Assembly (NCBI RefSeq): GCF_040054535.1 | Contig: NC_090778.1 | Span: forward strand, 12,183,501-12,247,500 | DNA length: 64,000 nt | Direction: 5' to 3' | Source of the DNA: Antennarius striatus | Lineage: Eukaryota; Chordata; Actinopteri; Lophiiformes; Antennariidae | Shown here: positions 13,601-24,545 of the stretch, piece after piece | Position numbering within the stretch: the stretch's first letter is position 1 | Layout: each line of letters starts with the position of its first letter | Made by a program: the position numbers and the translations under genes | Notes under the pieces: model-generated | Database searches by the model: none | What the model was told of the DNA's origin: nothing | What the model saw: only the letters and a program-made list of their open reading frames with translations

Positions 13601-14466
13601 AACACAGGATCATAACGTGCCATAGCATTCTTTATAAAGATAACTGAAATAATTTAGAAAAAAAAATAAATCAAATAAATGACTGATTGTATCAGTCTTA
13701 GATGCAAAAATACGTAATAATTTTAAAAAAAGAAAAAAAAGAAGAAGGTACAAACCAAATGAAGAGTGAAGCGGTCGTTGCTTCTCACCTTCAGCAGATA
13801 CCGGTCCTGGATCTCCATCCCGCAGCTGGCGCACCGGAGTTTCCCGACCGGGGGGGAGCAGAGACAGGCGGCCTCGGACGGACTCGACTCCTCGGACTCC
13901 TTCTTCACCTCCAACTTAGACTGCGTCAAAAGTGAGTTTTCAGCAAAGAGCTGATCAATATTATTTCTATCAGCTTAATGTTGTTGTTATTTGTGTGTGT
14001 GAGTATTTTATAGGCGTAGCAATAAGATAAGGAAAGCAAATATTGACCGGGAATTGTGGTACACAGAAAAAAAGAAGCTCTGAAATATTAGTCAGCCAAA
14101 AAACATTTGCGCACGGCTTCTAGGGTTTATGTAATAACTCAAATGTGAGCTACAATCATCACTCTCACCTTTATTAGTCAATGCTTTACGTTTATTTGAA
14201 CCTTTATTACAACAACGCTTATCTCTGGATAAAGCGTTTCTTTATCCAGAGGTCATTTTAACAGTGGCAACTGGATTGAAAGTTTGTAAGCGTTTGAGTT
14301 CTAGAGATATTCCTCCCATCGATATCCATGATTACTAATACAATAATCCCACAGTCCTTCGAAGGTCGTCCCGCCGTACAAAGTGTATGAAACGAGCTGA
14401 GAAGAAGAATCATCAAAACACAAAGAAATCGAAATGTTACAAACGAAAATGTTTGTGACTCACCAT
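7697..14466 (-). CDS. lhx6: LIM-homeodomain transcription factor Lhx6, 8 coding exons
   Basis: Coding exons, 5' to 3': 14466-14464, 13920-13789, 13541-13420, 11819-11599, 10321-10221, 10105-10010, 8724-8553, 7779-7697. They total 930 nt with matching phases and give 309 aa. LIM1 spans about residues 31-83 (CASC, then [10 protein letters not shown]) and LIM2 about 92-146 (CAQC onward, with [11 protein letters not shown]). The homeodomain spans about 182-241 and contains [12 protein letters not shown] and [12 protein letters not shown]. The tail keeps [10 protein letters not shown] and ends THPFSVLT...LPQLPISR, as remembered for LHX6. The start ATG is the last three bases of exon 1; an in-frame TAA lies upstream. 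The protein is a nuclear DNA-binding regulator that, in vertebrates generally, acts in forebrain interneurons and jaw/tooth mesenchyme. LHX8 is the main alternative, but the adjacent ptgs1 favours LHX6. Another promoter or a longer N-terminus outside these exons is possible. Confidence 0.93.
9143..9180. repeat. Interstitial telomere-like repeat
   Basis: About five to six TTAGGG units in tandem within lhx6 intron 6 (between 8725 and 10009), ending in a TTTAGG variant. Confidence 0.9.
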
Positions 14467-14530
14467 TTTCAGGTCTTGAACGCTGCCTATTTGGACAGAT
14501 GATTGAGTTTGCTGTGCGCATTACGCATCT
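14464..14530 (-). promoter_or_regulatory. lhx6: lhx6 leader end with two upstream ATGs and start codon at the splice junction
   Basis: On the minus strand an ATG at 14466-14464 is followed directly by the donor gtgag. The upstream leader contains at least two out-of-frame ATGs. The one at 14521 opens 19 codons and meets a stop (GTC TAA) right after splicing; the other ends at TAG inside the exon. In the lhx6 frame a TAA precedes the start codon, so 14466 is the first usable Met of this exon pair. The upstream ATGs could damp translation. Confidence 0.6.
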
Positions 14531-16094
14531 CTACCCCATCACTACATCCGGTCCAAAACAACAACTATCAGTTTCTCCTGCATTTAAACCCTGGTTACAA
14601 AAGAAAATTTGATCCAATTAGAAGGAGAAACTATGCACGTTCAGCAATTTCCATTGAGCGCAATTGGATTTTTTTTTTTCCTCCCCCATGCAATCAAACG
14701 CGCTGAAAAGAAAGGGTGGCACCAAAATACATCTGCAATTAGCAATGGATTGAAATGCGTCGCATGATAAGTGGCAATCCGAGTGTCAATTTCATCTGGC
14801 AATCAAAAAAAAAAAAGAAAGGAAAAAAAAAAAAGGGCCTAACCGAGCCACGAAGCTAAGCGCGTAAAAAGCGACGCATCCCTAATTTCAATAGCAGTGT
14901 AATCGAAAATCGAACAATCTCCAAAGTGGAGTGGCTCAATTGAAGATCGCTCTATTCATAACAGACAATGTGCAGAAACTGCAGCTGATCTTGAGGCATA
15001 AAGGAGCTTGATTGTCTCATTCTCATGATGGACCCATTTAAGTACTCCAGGCTCCCCTGGGTGATTACAGCTGCATTCACAAACTGCAAAAAAATTCTAC
15101 GTTTTGGTGGCAATCCGGAGTCCGTGTTGTCCTTCATTCAGTCGAAATTAGCTGGAATGCAAGATTATTTTAATTACCAGCTATGGTATAAACATTGGAG
15201 GCAGTAAAATAAGAAGAAACGGCCTTGGTGAATAAGAAATACTCCTCAGAGAAACCCTCCCATCAGCGGCTAAAACACCGTCCAGTAAAAGTTACTCCAG
15301 ATTACATCACAGGAAAAATATCCATAATTCCGTGGAGCTTGTTTTTAAAGCAGGTTTTCTGCTTTCCTTGTCTCCAACGCGATAAGGAGCTATAATCCCA
15401 CTTCTTCAACTTTGCGGGACTCAGAGAGTCAAACCAGTGGCACCAGTGGCACCTCCCAGACGAAGTCTCGGTGCAGCTCCGCTCTCGTTTCTCCTCCCCG
15501 CCTCGTTGACACCCAGTTCAGAGGATGTAGCAGCGGTACAGCGTCTCGTTTGGTCCTTTCTTTGTCTGTTGATCGGAGGCCAGAGTTGTTTTGACTGAAG
15601 TCATGTAACAGAATCACTGCTGATGGGTGATTAATACAAGATAAGAGGTGTGAAGCATTTTAGCCACGCAGAATTTTTTTTATTTTTAAAAACGCATTAT
15701 TAAATACTTTTGAATGTCATTCTGAACATTTTTTATACTTATTTTGGTATAAAAGGCAAATTCAATAGTTTATGTTGTGTGCAAAAGATAAGTTCCAAGT
15801 TAACAGAAACAAAGTTGAGGGTTCCAAGAAAATAAATCCTCTGTGTGAACACTGTACAAAAAAAACAAAAAAACAAAAATGACATATTACCTTAAAATGA
15901 CTTTGAATAGATCCCCCCCCCCCCTTTCTTTTGGCTGAATTAGAAAAATTGTGTTCATGTCATATGGGACAAATCTTGTTCCAAAATGAAATGTTTACAT
16001 GCAAAACACAAAAGTTACACTGTGGCTGGTAAACAGATGTTTGGCAAGTGTCTGGGAAAACCTTTCATGTATTCATAGAAATCCCATCCAGATA

Positions 16095-16183
16095 TCCATC
16101 CATCCATGCATCCATCCTTGCATTCATCCATCCATCCATCCATCCATCCATCCATCCATCCATCCATTCATCCAACCATCCAT
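16095..16183. repeat. CATC tetranucleotide repeat, imperfect
   Basis: Imperfect ATCC units running into a degenerate SINE-like repeat to about 16385. Confidence 0.9.
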
Positions 16184-17677
16184 TTATCTTCACATGGATG
16201 CTGGCCTGGGGGTGAGAGAATGGTTGCAAGTTCATCAGGACCAGCACGTTGAAAGACAAACATCCAGTCATCTAAACAGCTTCAGGCAACATGCAGTAAC
16301 CAGTTCACCTACGCTGCATATTTGTGGGCTGGAGGGCTGGAGAGAGCCGACACACAGGGATAATATGTCATCTCCACACAGTTAATCCTCAGCCTTCTCA
16401 GTGGACGAACCTCCAGACATGTTTTAGAATATGGAAGAATACAATGTTGTTGTCAAAGTGAGAAAGTGAGTGAAACAAATGAAAACAACATTTTTTATTT
16501 TTTTTAATTGACAAAAACCTTGATGGATTCTGTGACTTTGTGATGCTATTCCTATACAACTACTAAACTAAACTAAAATAAAATAAAACTACATTTTTAG
16601 CCAGTTTACGGTAGAGAAGTGGCTGGAAATGAAGGGATAGAGATGGACAATATGTTTCTTACCTGTAGATCCTTGTCTGTGAACTTATTTTGTTAACTTA
16701 ATCATCTTAGACTGATTTTTAGCATATCTTCTTGACAACATTTTAGTCAAAGAAATCACTGCCAAAAAAAAAGGCCCCGATCACCCTCAGTGCTACAACT
16801 TGCAGATGTTTGTAGTCTTGGGTTTCTTCAGATAGTTTAATGTGAATGGGTAATATTAGAACTATTTCAGCAGATGAAGATCCATATTAATTTGTTAACG
16901 GGTTTCTATGACAGTACAAAAGAAGTGGTATATATACATGCTGATATAATTTTGCTGAGAGCAGCCTTACAAACACATTTAATGTATTCATTATTGGATT
17001 ATATCTTATACTGGTTATTTTATGTCTTTCTCATTGTTTTATTTGCAGTACTTGACGCACTGAGGTTCATTTCGGTTATCCACTGTGGAGGAGGCAACAG
17101 CAAAGAGACTTAAATATTTCTATTTGTCCTCTTTAGTGTCTCTTAGTTTAAAATTAAATAGCAAGTTTGCTTTACTTTGTGCTTCAGTCTACAGACTACT
17201 GAAATCCAACGCAGGTTTTATTTAAGAATGGTTTAACCCCTAAATGTTTATGACCTCACATTTTGATAGTGTATTGGTTTTATGTGATTAAATATGTGTA
17301 AGCTGCTCAGGTGATCTTTTACTTTGGATTTTATAGATATGATCTTTCAATCTAAGGCAGTGAGCCAAAGATCCATCTCACCTCAAAGGACACACCCTTG
17401 TTGTTGTTCTCTCTTCTGGTAGGACTCTTGACAGTATAGCCTCGGTGTATCTGTCCATGAAACTATTATTTTTAAATCTCTTCTCCCACCACCTGCTCCT
17501 GCAGTGGCTGCTGATGCTTTTTCTCTTTATTAATATTTAATATGATTTTATTCACTGATTTAACTTAAAGTAACTTAACTTTAAACCAAAATTCAGATTT
17601 GTCTACAGAACTTTTTGCCAGTTTCAACAACATAATGTACAGTATATAAATCTGTATAAATCTGCATATGTACAAAT

Positions 17678-17720
17678 CTTGTGCTATTATGGACACACAA
17701 TGGGTCCATAATAGCACAAG
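17678..17720. repeat. Perfect 17-bp-arm inverted repeat
   Basis: 17678-17694 (CTTGTGCTATTATGGAC) is exactly complementary to 17704-17720 around a 9-nt loop, in intergenic DNA. Confidence 0.9.
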
Positions 17721-18001
17721 AAGAATAAGAAAGTGAAGCATACAGATATGAGAACAGAGATAGAAAAATTAGAGGTTTTTATTTCAAGAGATGATAGAAT
17801 TAATGTTTACTAATTGGAAATTAGTTAAAAAAAAAAAAAATTGGGCCAGTCCTTTTATTTGCTTCTATCAAAGTGTCTTAACCCCCAAATCCTCTTCAGA
17901 ATCATTGAGTCTGTAATCAACTCTCCTTTTCAACAATCCAAATCTACTTCAGTAATCTGTGAACCCTTTTTGTCAATGAAGCTATATTAGATAAAATTTG
18001 G

Positions 18002-18350
18002 GGCAGCAGTGGCTCAGTGGTAGAGCGGGTCGTCCAATGATTTGAGATTGGCGGTTTGATTCCCGCTCCTGCCCAAAAAAAACACCTGGAGGTGAGCTGA
18101 CAGTGAGAGGTGTCAGCTCACCTCCGGAGCACTGCCGAGGCGCCCTTGAGCAAGGCGCCGTCCCCCTTACAAGTTGCTCATTTGGGGCGCACCAAGAAGG
18201 AGCTGCCCGCCACTCTACCTCCCACTGCATGTGTACAGGCCCCCTGTGTGTATGTGTGTACAGGGCCTGTACAAACTAACATGTGTGTGTGATTTGAAGT
18301 AAAGTGTGCCACTAATTTCCCTCCCGGGATTAATCGAGTATATAAAATAA
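18002..18350 (+). mobile_element. tRNA-derived SINE (family 2)
   Basis: The head GGGCAGCAGTGGCTCAGTGG has A box TGGCTCAGTGG, and a B box GGTTTGATTCC follows. The body includes CGCCCTTGAGCAAGGCGCCG. The tail is TTTCCCTCCCGGGATTAATC followed by AT-rich repeats. It shares body and tail with 53771-54130 and 46779-47060. Confidence 0.8.
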
Positions 18351-19099
18351 AAAATTTAAAAAATCATTTTGGCCATCCTCCATTCTGACAGTCACCCGTG
18401 TCGCCCACTTTTAACCACTTTTACTGTCCACTCTAAAGAACACAATAACCAGACTAAATCCTGCATGGAACACCTCTGATTAGATGAATACCAGAATTCC
18501 TGATAAAGTTTCAAAAATCATTGATCCCATGATTCTTTAAAGTGTAAAAAGCTCTTTGTCCTCTGACTGTGTTCCCTCCTGGCTCAAGTGTAGTGAGGCA
18601 CAATTCTAGGATGAGAACCCTTAACCCTAAACCCCCGCCTTTCTAAAGTGTTAGAAACAATAAATTAATTGATACATTTTGATGAATTTCCCTATAATTC
18701 AACACCACAGTTTTTCAATGAAGTGCTGAGTAACAAAATGTGCTTTACAAAATAGAAAAGTGTAACATGTTCTTTAATAAGTATTTTATAGAATAAAAAC
18801 CCATTTCAACTCAGCAAATATCTGTTCAGTTAGCTACAGAATTTTACCTTTGAATGGAAATTAATTAGTTTGGTGGTCTATTGTGGTGCGGAAAAGCTAA
18901 ATAATTAGAGAGAACAATCGAGCTGTTTTAGACAAAGCTTTCGGTTAAACCTGAGGCAAAGACTCAAATATGACAAAAGAGAACAATTTAGTAGCACACC
19001 TTAAAACATTTCGTAGATGCAACAACAGGAAGAGCTCATGAGTCATTTCATGAATGCTGTAAAAGTATGAAAGTCTAGATGTGGGCAGGGTCTGAATAG

Positions 19100-20985
19100 C
19101 AGGGCTTTGAACCAGATTTATTTGCCAATCGGTTCGTTACGAACAGAAACGGAATTATAACGTTTCCGGTTTTGTGTTCCACCCATAAACTGATGTTTCT
19201 GAACCGGTTAGAACAAAAAAATAAAGTTCCTGAACCGGTTAATAACGTTCCTTGTATATATAAATATGTAGGTGCCGTATTTTGTGAACCATAAGACGCG
19301 CTTAAAACCCTTAAAATTTCTCAAAAATCAGCACTGCTCCTTTTAACATTAATCGTCTTATGTGTACACTGAGTCACAAAATCTGTTAAAATGTTTTTGT
19401 GTGACTTTAGTCAGCGATGCCCCAGATCGGCCATTGTCCACCGACATAGGACGTATTACGTCACTACGTACGCTGGCAGCGTTGGACCAATTAGAGAATA
19501 TGACGCAAGGCTACGTCCGGCACACCTCCGGTAGGTACCGGTATAGGCTATATGCTGGTACTGTACCGCAGGTATGCTGTTAACCACATTTGTTTGGCTA
19601 AAGACCCCTGACAATGGCGTCAGAAGAGACACGCTTACGACGCAACATGTAAACTCCAGGCTATCAGTTCCGGTTGTTTTGGTTCACGTGGGGGGCTTTT
19701 TTCAGGCTTCACCATCTCTCTTGATCTGTGACTCCATGCACGCCCACACCACCGCTTCTGTCAAAAACCACGTCAAGCGGCTGAATTCGGAGCTTGTCTT
19801 CATCCTGGAGGATTAACGAAAGAACTCCAACCGCTGGACATCGGTGTAAACAGAGCCTTTAAAGTTAAGCTGCGTGCGTCGTGGAGCGATGAATGAGAGA
19901 CGTGAACACACGTTCACCAGGACTGGAGGCAGTGCTGAGCGAGTTACACCCCCACAACATGTGGTGGATTGCGGATGCCTGGACTAACGCATCAGCTTCG
20001 ACTTTTGTCCGATGTTTCGCTAAAGCCGGCATCATTACCGGACAGCCACCCGGAAACCAGACGGTCAGCGATAGAGAAACTACCGAGATATTCAATGCAG
20101 ACCGAAGATGAGGACTTCGAAGGATTTAGCGCAGATTTATCAAAAAATAAAGAAATACAAACATTTTAAAAAAATAATGTCGGTGTATTTTTTTTAAATT
20201 TAAATACGTAGTACAACACAGTTCAACCACAGTCAGCTTTTTGCTTCCGTTAGCAAGCATGCACCGAACAATAACGTGTGCCGGTTAAAGAACAGAAATA
20301 AACTCCGTTATTTGGACCGCGTCTCTTTATACAATGAGCCGAATGGTGCGCAAAATACGGTAACTTGAGGACTTTTAAATTGGCAACTAAATCAATTTGT
20401 TTATATACTATAATTATAGATATATCCCTACCCTACAGTACTACACCACTGCTTTATGACAGTTGTATCACTGTAGTTAAGGCTTATGCCTCCTACTTAG
20501 ACACTACATGAAATAAGACAAGAATAACTTCCATCATGTCATTTATTGCTGAAAAACAGTGCTTCATTGTTCTTCTCCCATAGCTCAGTATTGCTACAAA
20601 GCACTGGCAGTACGGGGACACGCTGCTCTGAAAATGACTACAGCCAATGAGTTAATGTCTAAATCATACATTTTTAAGATTAACACACTGCAGTGTTTAC
20701 CTGTTATGATTAAATAGTGACTGGGACTGCCCTTTTCTTAACTGCTGCTGATAGCCTCTACTTCCCTCTGCTCTCATCCCACGTTGAGTGAATGACAGGA
20801 AGTGAAACATACAGTCAAATATTTTTTTCAAGAACAAAAAAACCCCCCGGTATTAACCAGTTTACAATTATTTTCTGTTCCGGAACATTAAAAAATATAA
20901 GGTTTTCGGTTTCGTTTTCGTTCCTGCCAAAATACCAAAAGTTTCCGGTTTTCATTTTCGTTCCATGAACCGGTTCAAAGCTCTG
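19100..20985. mobile_element. Non-autonomous hAT-type element carrying a nested pogo-like element
   Basis: The ends are CAGGGCTTTGAACC and, inverted, CAGAGCTTTGAACC. Both flanks carry the 8-bp duplication CTGAATAG (19092-19099 and 20986-20993), as in hAT transposons. Subterminal sequence contains repeated GAACCGGTT-like motifs on both sides. No hAT transposase is seen. The interior about 19273-20362 is a separate insertion with different ends. Confidence 0.9.
19273..20362 (+). mobile_element. Pogo/Tigger-like (CENP-B-type) transposon remnant nested in the hAT element
   Basis: Ends near 19275 (CCGTATTTTGTGAACCAT) and 20360 (inverse CCGTATTTTGCGCACCAT) form inverted repeats of about 18 bp. The interior 19680-20100 encodes the C-terminal part of a DDE transposase: LLICDSMHAHTTASVKNHVK, then, across shifted frames, pieces resembling the family's TKELQPLDIGVNRAFK and WIADAW motifs. 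Premature stops show it is inactive. The family call rests on remembered motifs. Confidence 0.75.
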
Positions 20986-21300
20986 CTGAATAGGAAAGAC
21001 ATATCAAACATCTGAATGCTAAATAACCCAAAAGTTACATTTAAGATTTTGACTTCATACTTTATTGGGCAGACTTATAAAAACTGGGTTTTATAAAACA
21101 CAAAGTAATTTAATAATTTCATCAATAAAAAAAATCCCCCAAATTTTAGAAACAGTACATTTTCAGCTCATCTTCCAGAAATATTCTGGTTCTATCTAGA
21201 GTCTGGGTTAAAGACAAATGTCATCTGTCATGACTATATTGGTAACATTTGAATATATAGTAGTTGAAATGTTTCCGATTAAAACATAATTATGGATGTG

Positions 21301-21521
<221 letters not shown>

Positions 21522-22740
21522 AAGAGCTTGATATTTGCTGATTTGACTCCATCCCATTATGTGTAATGCTGATTAATCCTTGTGAAGCACCTTTAAATGA
21601 TTATGAAGTTATTTTATTATGAAATGTTGCCAAATTGTGTAAGTTTGAATCTTAATAGAATCTTTTAGTAATTGAAACAAGCTAGGATTGATGATCAATT
21701 GGACAAATAAGATTGATGAATTGAAAACAGAAGACTTGAGTTGTATGGATTTACTTCTTGTTCATTAAATACTTTTTAGGGGATAAGACAAGACACACCA
21801 CACAACTAACATAACCAACATAATATTGTTTTTTTTCACAGTGGGTTTTAGTTGTTGGTTGGTCTCACACTGAAGCCATCAGTTTAGATTTATCTCTCTG
21901 TATCTCCTGCACCTGCAGAGAGGAAACATAATGATTTAAATTACATGTTTCCTTGTAATCAATGACACTTTGATTCTCATTGATCAGTTAAAAGCATCTA
22001 TAACAGCATTGTCTCAGTGTCGATATTTTACATACACCTGTGGATTAAATGTAAGTGCATTAAAGGTCAAAACGTAATGGACTGACCACAATATAGAACC
22101 ACTTAAAGGATTGAAGACTGTCTCTTTTTATCTATTAGCATCACTCTTTAACAATGGATGTTGACCAACTTTGTGCATGGCGTTGTTTGTTTCCTTGTTT
22201 TACAGTTGCATCCTTCTTTAATTGGTTGCATATCACAGAACCAGCACAAAGCAACAAAACAAAGGTTGCTGTGCTCAGCATGCAGACATGAAAAATGTTT
22301 GGAAAAGAACAGAGCAAGGTGTAAATGAACACCCTAGTCCTACAGAATCCCTGTCTGTGTGAATAATGTGAAATCTTTGAGACATTAGATGGAATCTGAG
22401 ACCAAAATGTTTTCAAACCAGGCTTGAAAATGTTTATTGCTTTCAAAAAACTTTCAAAGAATTGAAATAGTTGACTGGAATTAATGCACAAACAGCTCTT
22501 CAAATGGCACAATACTGTGGAAAAAAACATTTCTTTATTATCGAGAGCCTTGAATAACATCTGGTTTATAATTATTTTATAGGAACACATATGGAGCAAT
22601 GGAGGGGTAGTACTTGATCTCATCTGTTGTGAAGGGAGGGGGGGCTATACGTCAGAAAGGTTGGCAGCTTGTGCTGGAAAGCAGTTTGGATAGAAGTGTC
22701 CTCCAAACTTGATCCTAAATCCTTCTTCTTGCTCTGAGAG

Positions 22741-22923
<183 letters not shown>

Positions 22924-24385
22924 GTCTCTAGCCACCAAATGTTTGCCTGTATGGGAACTTGTTGCAGAATCAGTGTGATGTTTGAAGACTAACCATCCAG
23001 CAGTGTCCAGCATTCAACAGGCTACATCCATTGTGAGATCAAACCCATCTAGATTACAGTCCTGCAGCCAAGCTTTCAACAAACAAAGGAAACGGCACAT
23101 TACACCATCTCCTTCACTGAAAGGTTGTACAGGAGAAGAAAAAACCCTCTCCAGTTATTTAACAAATACGAGTTTATTTGAAGTACAGACAAGGAAAAAT
23201 GAAGGGCTTTTCGCAGAGCTTGCACTCCATATGACAGCAATTTGGGGGTATTGTGTATTTTGGCCCAAGCGTGTGGTCTATGATAGATGACAGGAGAGAA
23301 AATCACGAGCCGCTGGCTTGAGCACAGACATGCAAATTGCTTTCAGCTGATTGCTGTATTCTGCTTGATATTTATCAAGTGGATAGCAGTATATGCCTCT
23401 ATTTACTGCCAGGAAGCAGCTGATCAATTCCACTGAAGGAGGGAGGAAAGAGAAATGTTTTTCATCCGCTGCGTAAGAAAAAGCTAAAAATTGTGCATAT
23501 AGTCAGTTAAGTGTAGAGCTAATTACATTTAATGCACCAAAAGTGACATCAAGGAAATGTAGATGTTTCCAAATTGTTCCGACATACATACAAGTGACTG
23601 CAGGCATTTAAACCAACAAGAGCTAATTCTCTGGACAAGTGGAGGTGGTGGATATACTGATCATCTTTTTTTTTTCAATGCATTGTTGATTTTGATCATG
23701 GAGCAAGGCGGGGTTAAGCATCTCACTCAAGAACACATCAGCATGTAGATTGGGAGGAAAGCTTATTTGGTGAATTTATTAGTGATGAATTTGCTATTTA
23801 CATCAAGTGGTTGGTATGTGGCCTTATAAATCACTTAAAGTAATATTTCTGACCAATTGAATAAACTAACTAACTTCTACCTTGATTTCTACCCAACTTT
23901 AAATGCAGTATTTGGATCTTTGCCGCTGAAATGTTGCACTGTGTTGACTATTTGCTGTTACACATGTATATTTTAGAGTGTTTGTCACTGAAAACTGTTG
24001 CCTTCTGTGACTAAGAGCACTATCTGCTTTGGCGTTCAAGATGATCCTCCGATTCCATGAAAAGTTGTGTTACTATTCTATTACTTTACAGCTACCAAGA
24101 AAGATGTTAGGTGTTCGGATCTTACACATAGAGAGAATGACTCAGCCAGAGAAAATAGTTGAGCACTTCCTTTACGACTGTAGTTGACCTTTCTTAAATT
24201 TTGAGTAAATGATAAATCAATCTTAATCTGCATGACAGATGGTAGGTTAAGAAGATGAAATGAGAACATTTCAGCTTCTGCTGCTTATAGTTTGAACATT
24301 CGTTTTTAAATTCTATTTATCATCAAAAGTCCTGAGTTTAGAGAAGTACAGTTCTAAATCAATAGAGTACTATGAGCAAAAAGTA

Positions 24386-24545
24386 GGACAGCACGGTGGC
24401 GCAGTGGGTAGCATTGTGTCCTCATAGCAAGGGAGTTTCCCAGTTCACATCCCACTCTGTGCGGAGATTGCATGTTCTCCCTGTGTCTGCGTGGGTTCTG
24501 AGTTCTCCGGCCTCCTTCAAAAACATGCATTTCAGGTTAATTGTC
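24386..24545 (+). mobile_element. Diverged SINE head (family 1)
   Basis: It starts GGACAGCACGGTGGCGCAGT and runs through TGCATGTTCTCCCTGTGTCT and a GGTTCTGAGTTCTCCGGC segment shared with the other family 1 copies. The B box is degraded and the 3' half is absent or unrecognisable. Confidence 0.65.

Larger units (their letters stand above)
14531..19091. other. Upstream region of lhx6, no further coding exon seen
   Basis: 14531-15600 is repeat-poor and moderately CpG-bearing, and should contain the lhx6 leader and promoter; I cannot place the initiation site. 15610-19090 holds the CATC array with its degenerate repeat, a family 2 SINE, a 17-bp hairpin, and otherwise AT-rich sequence with only short open frames. 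Confidence 0.55.

Noticed and set aside
14258-14521. 87-aa minus-strand frame starting MRTANSIIC, overlapping lhx6 exon 1
   Set aside because: As an lhx6 N-terminus it splices out of phase and meets a stop at once (GTC TAA). Treated as an upstream frame.
22141-22623. 160-aa minus-strand frame between lhx6 and ptgs1
   Set aside because: No domain, no splice-compatible neighbours and low-complexity composition. It is long for chance but unsupported.
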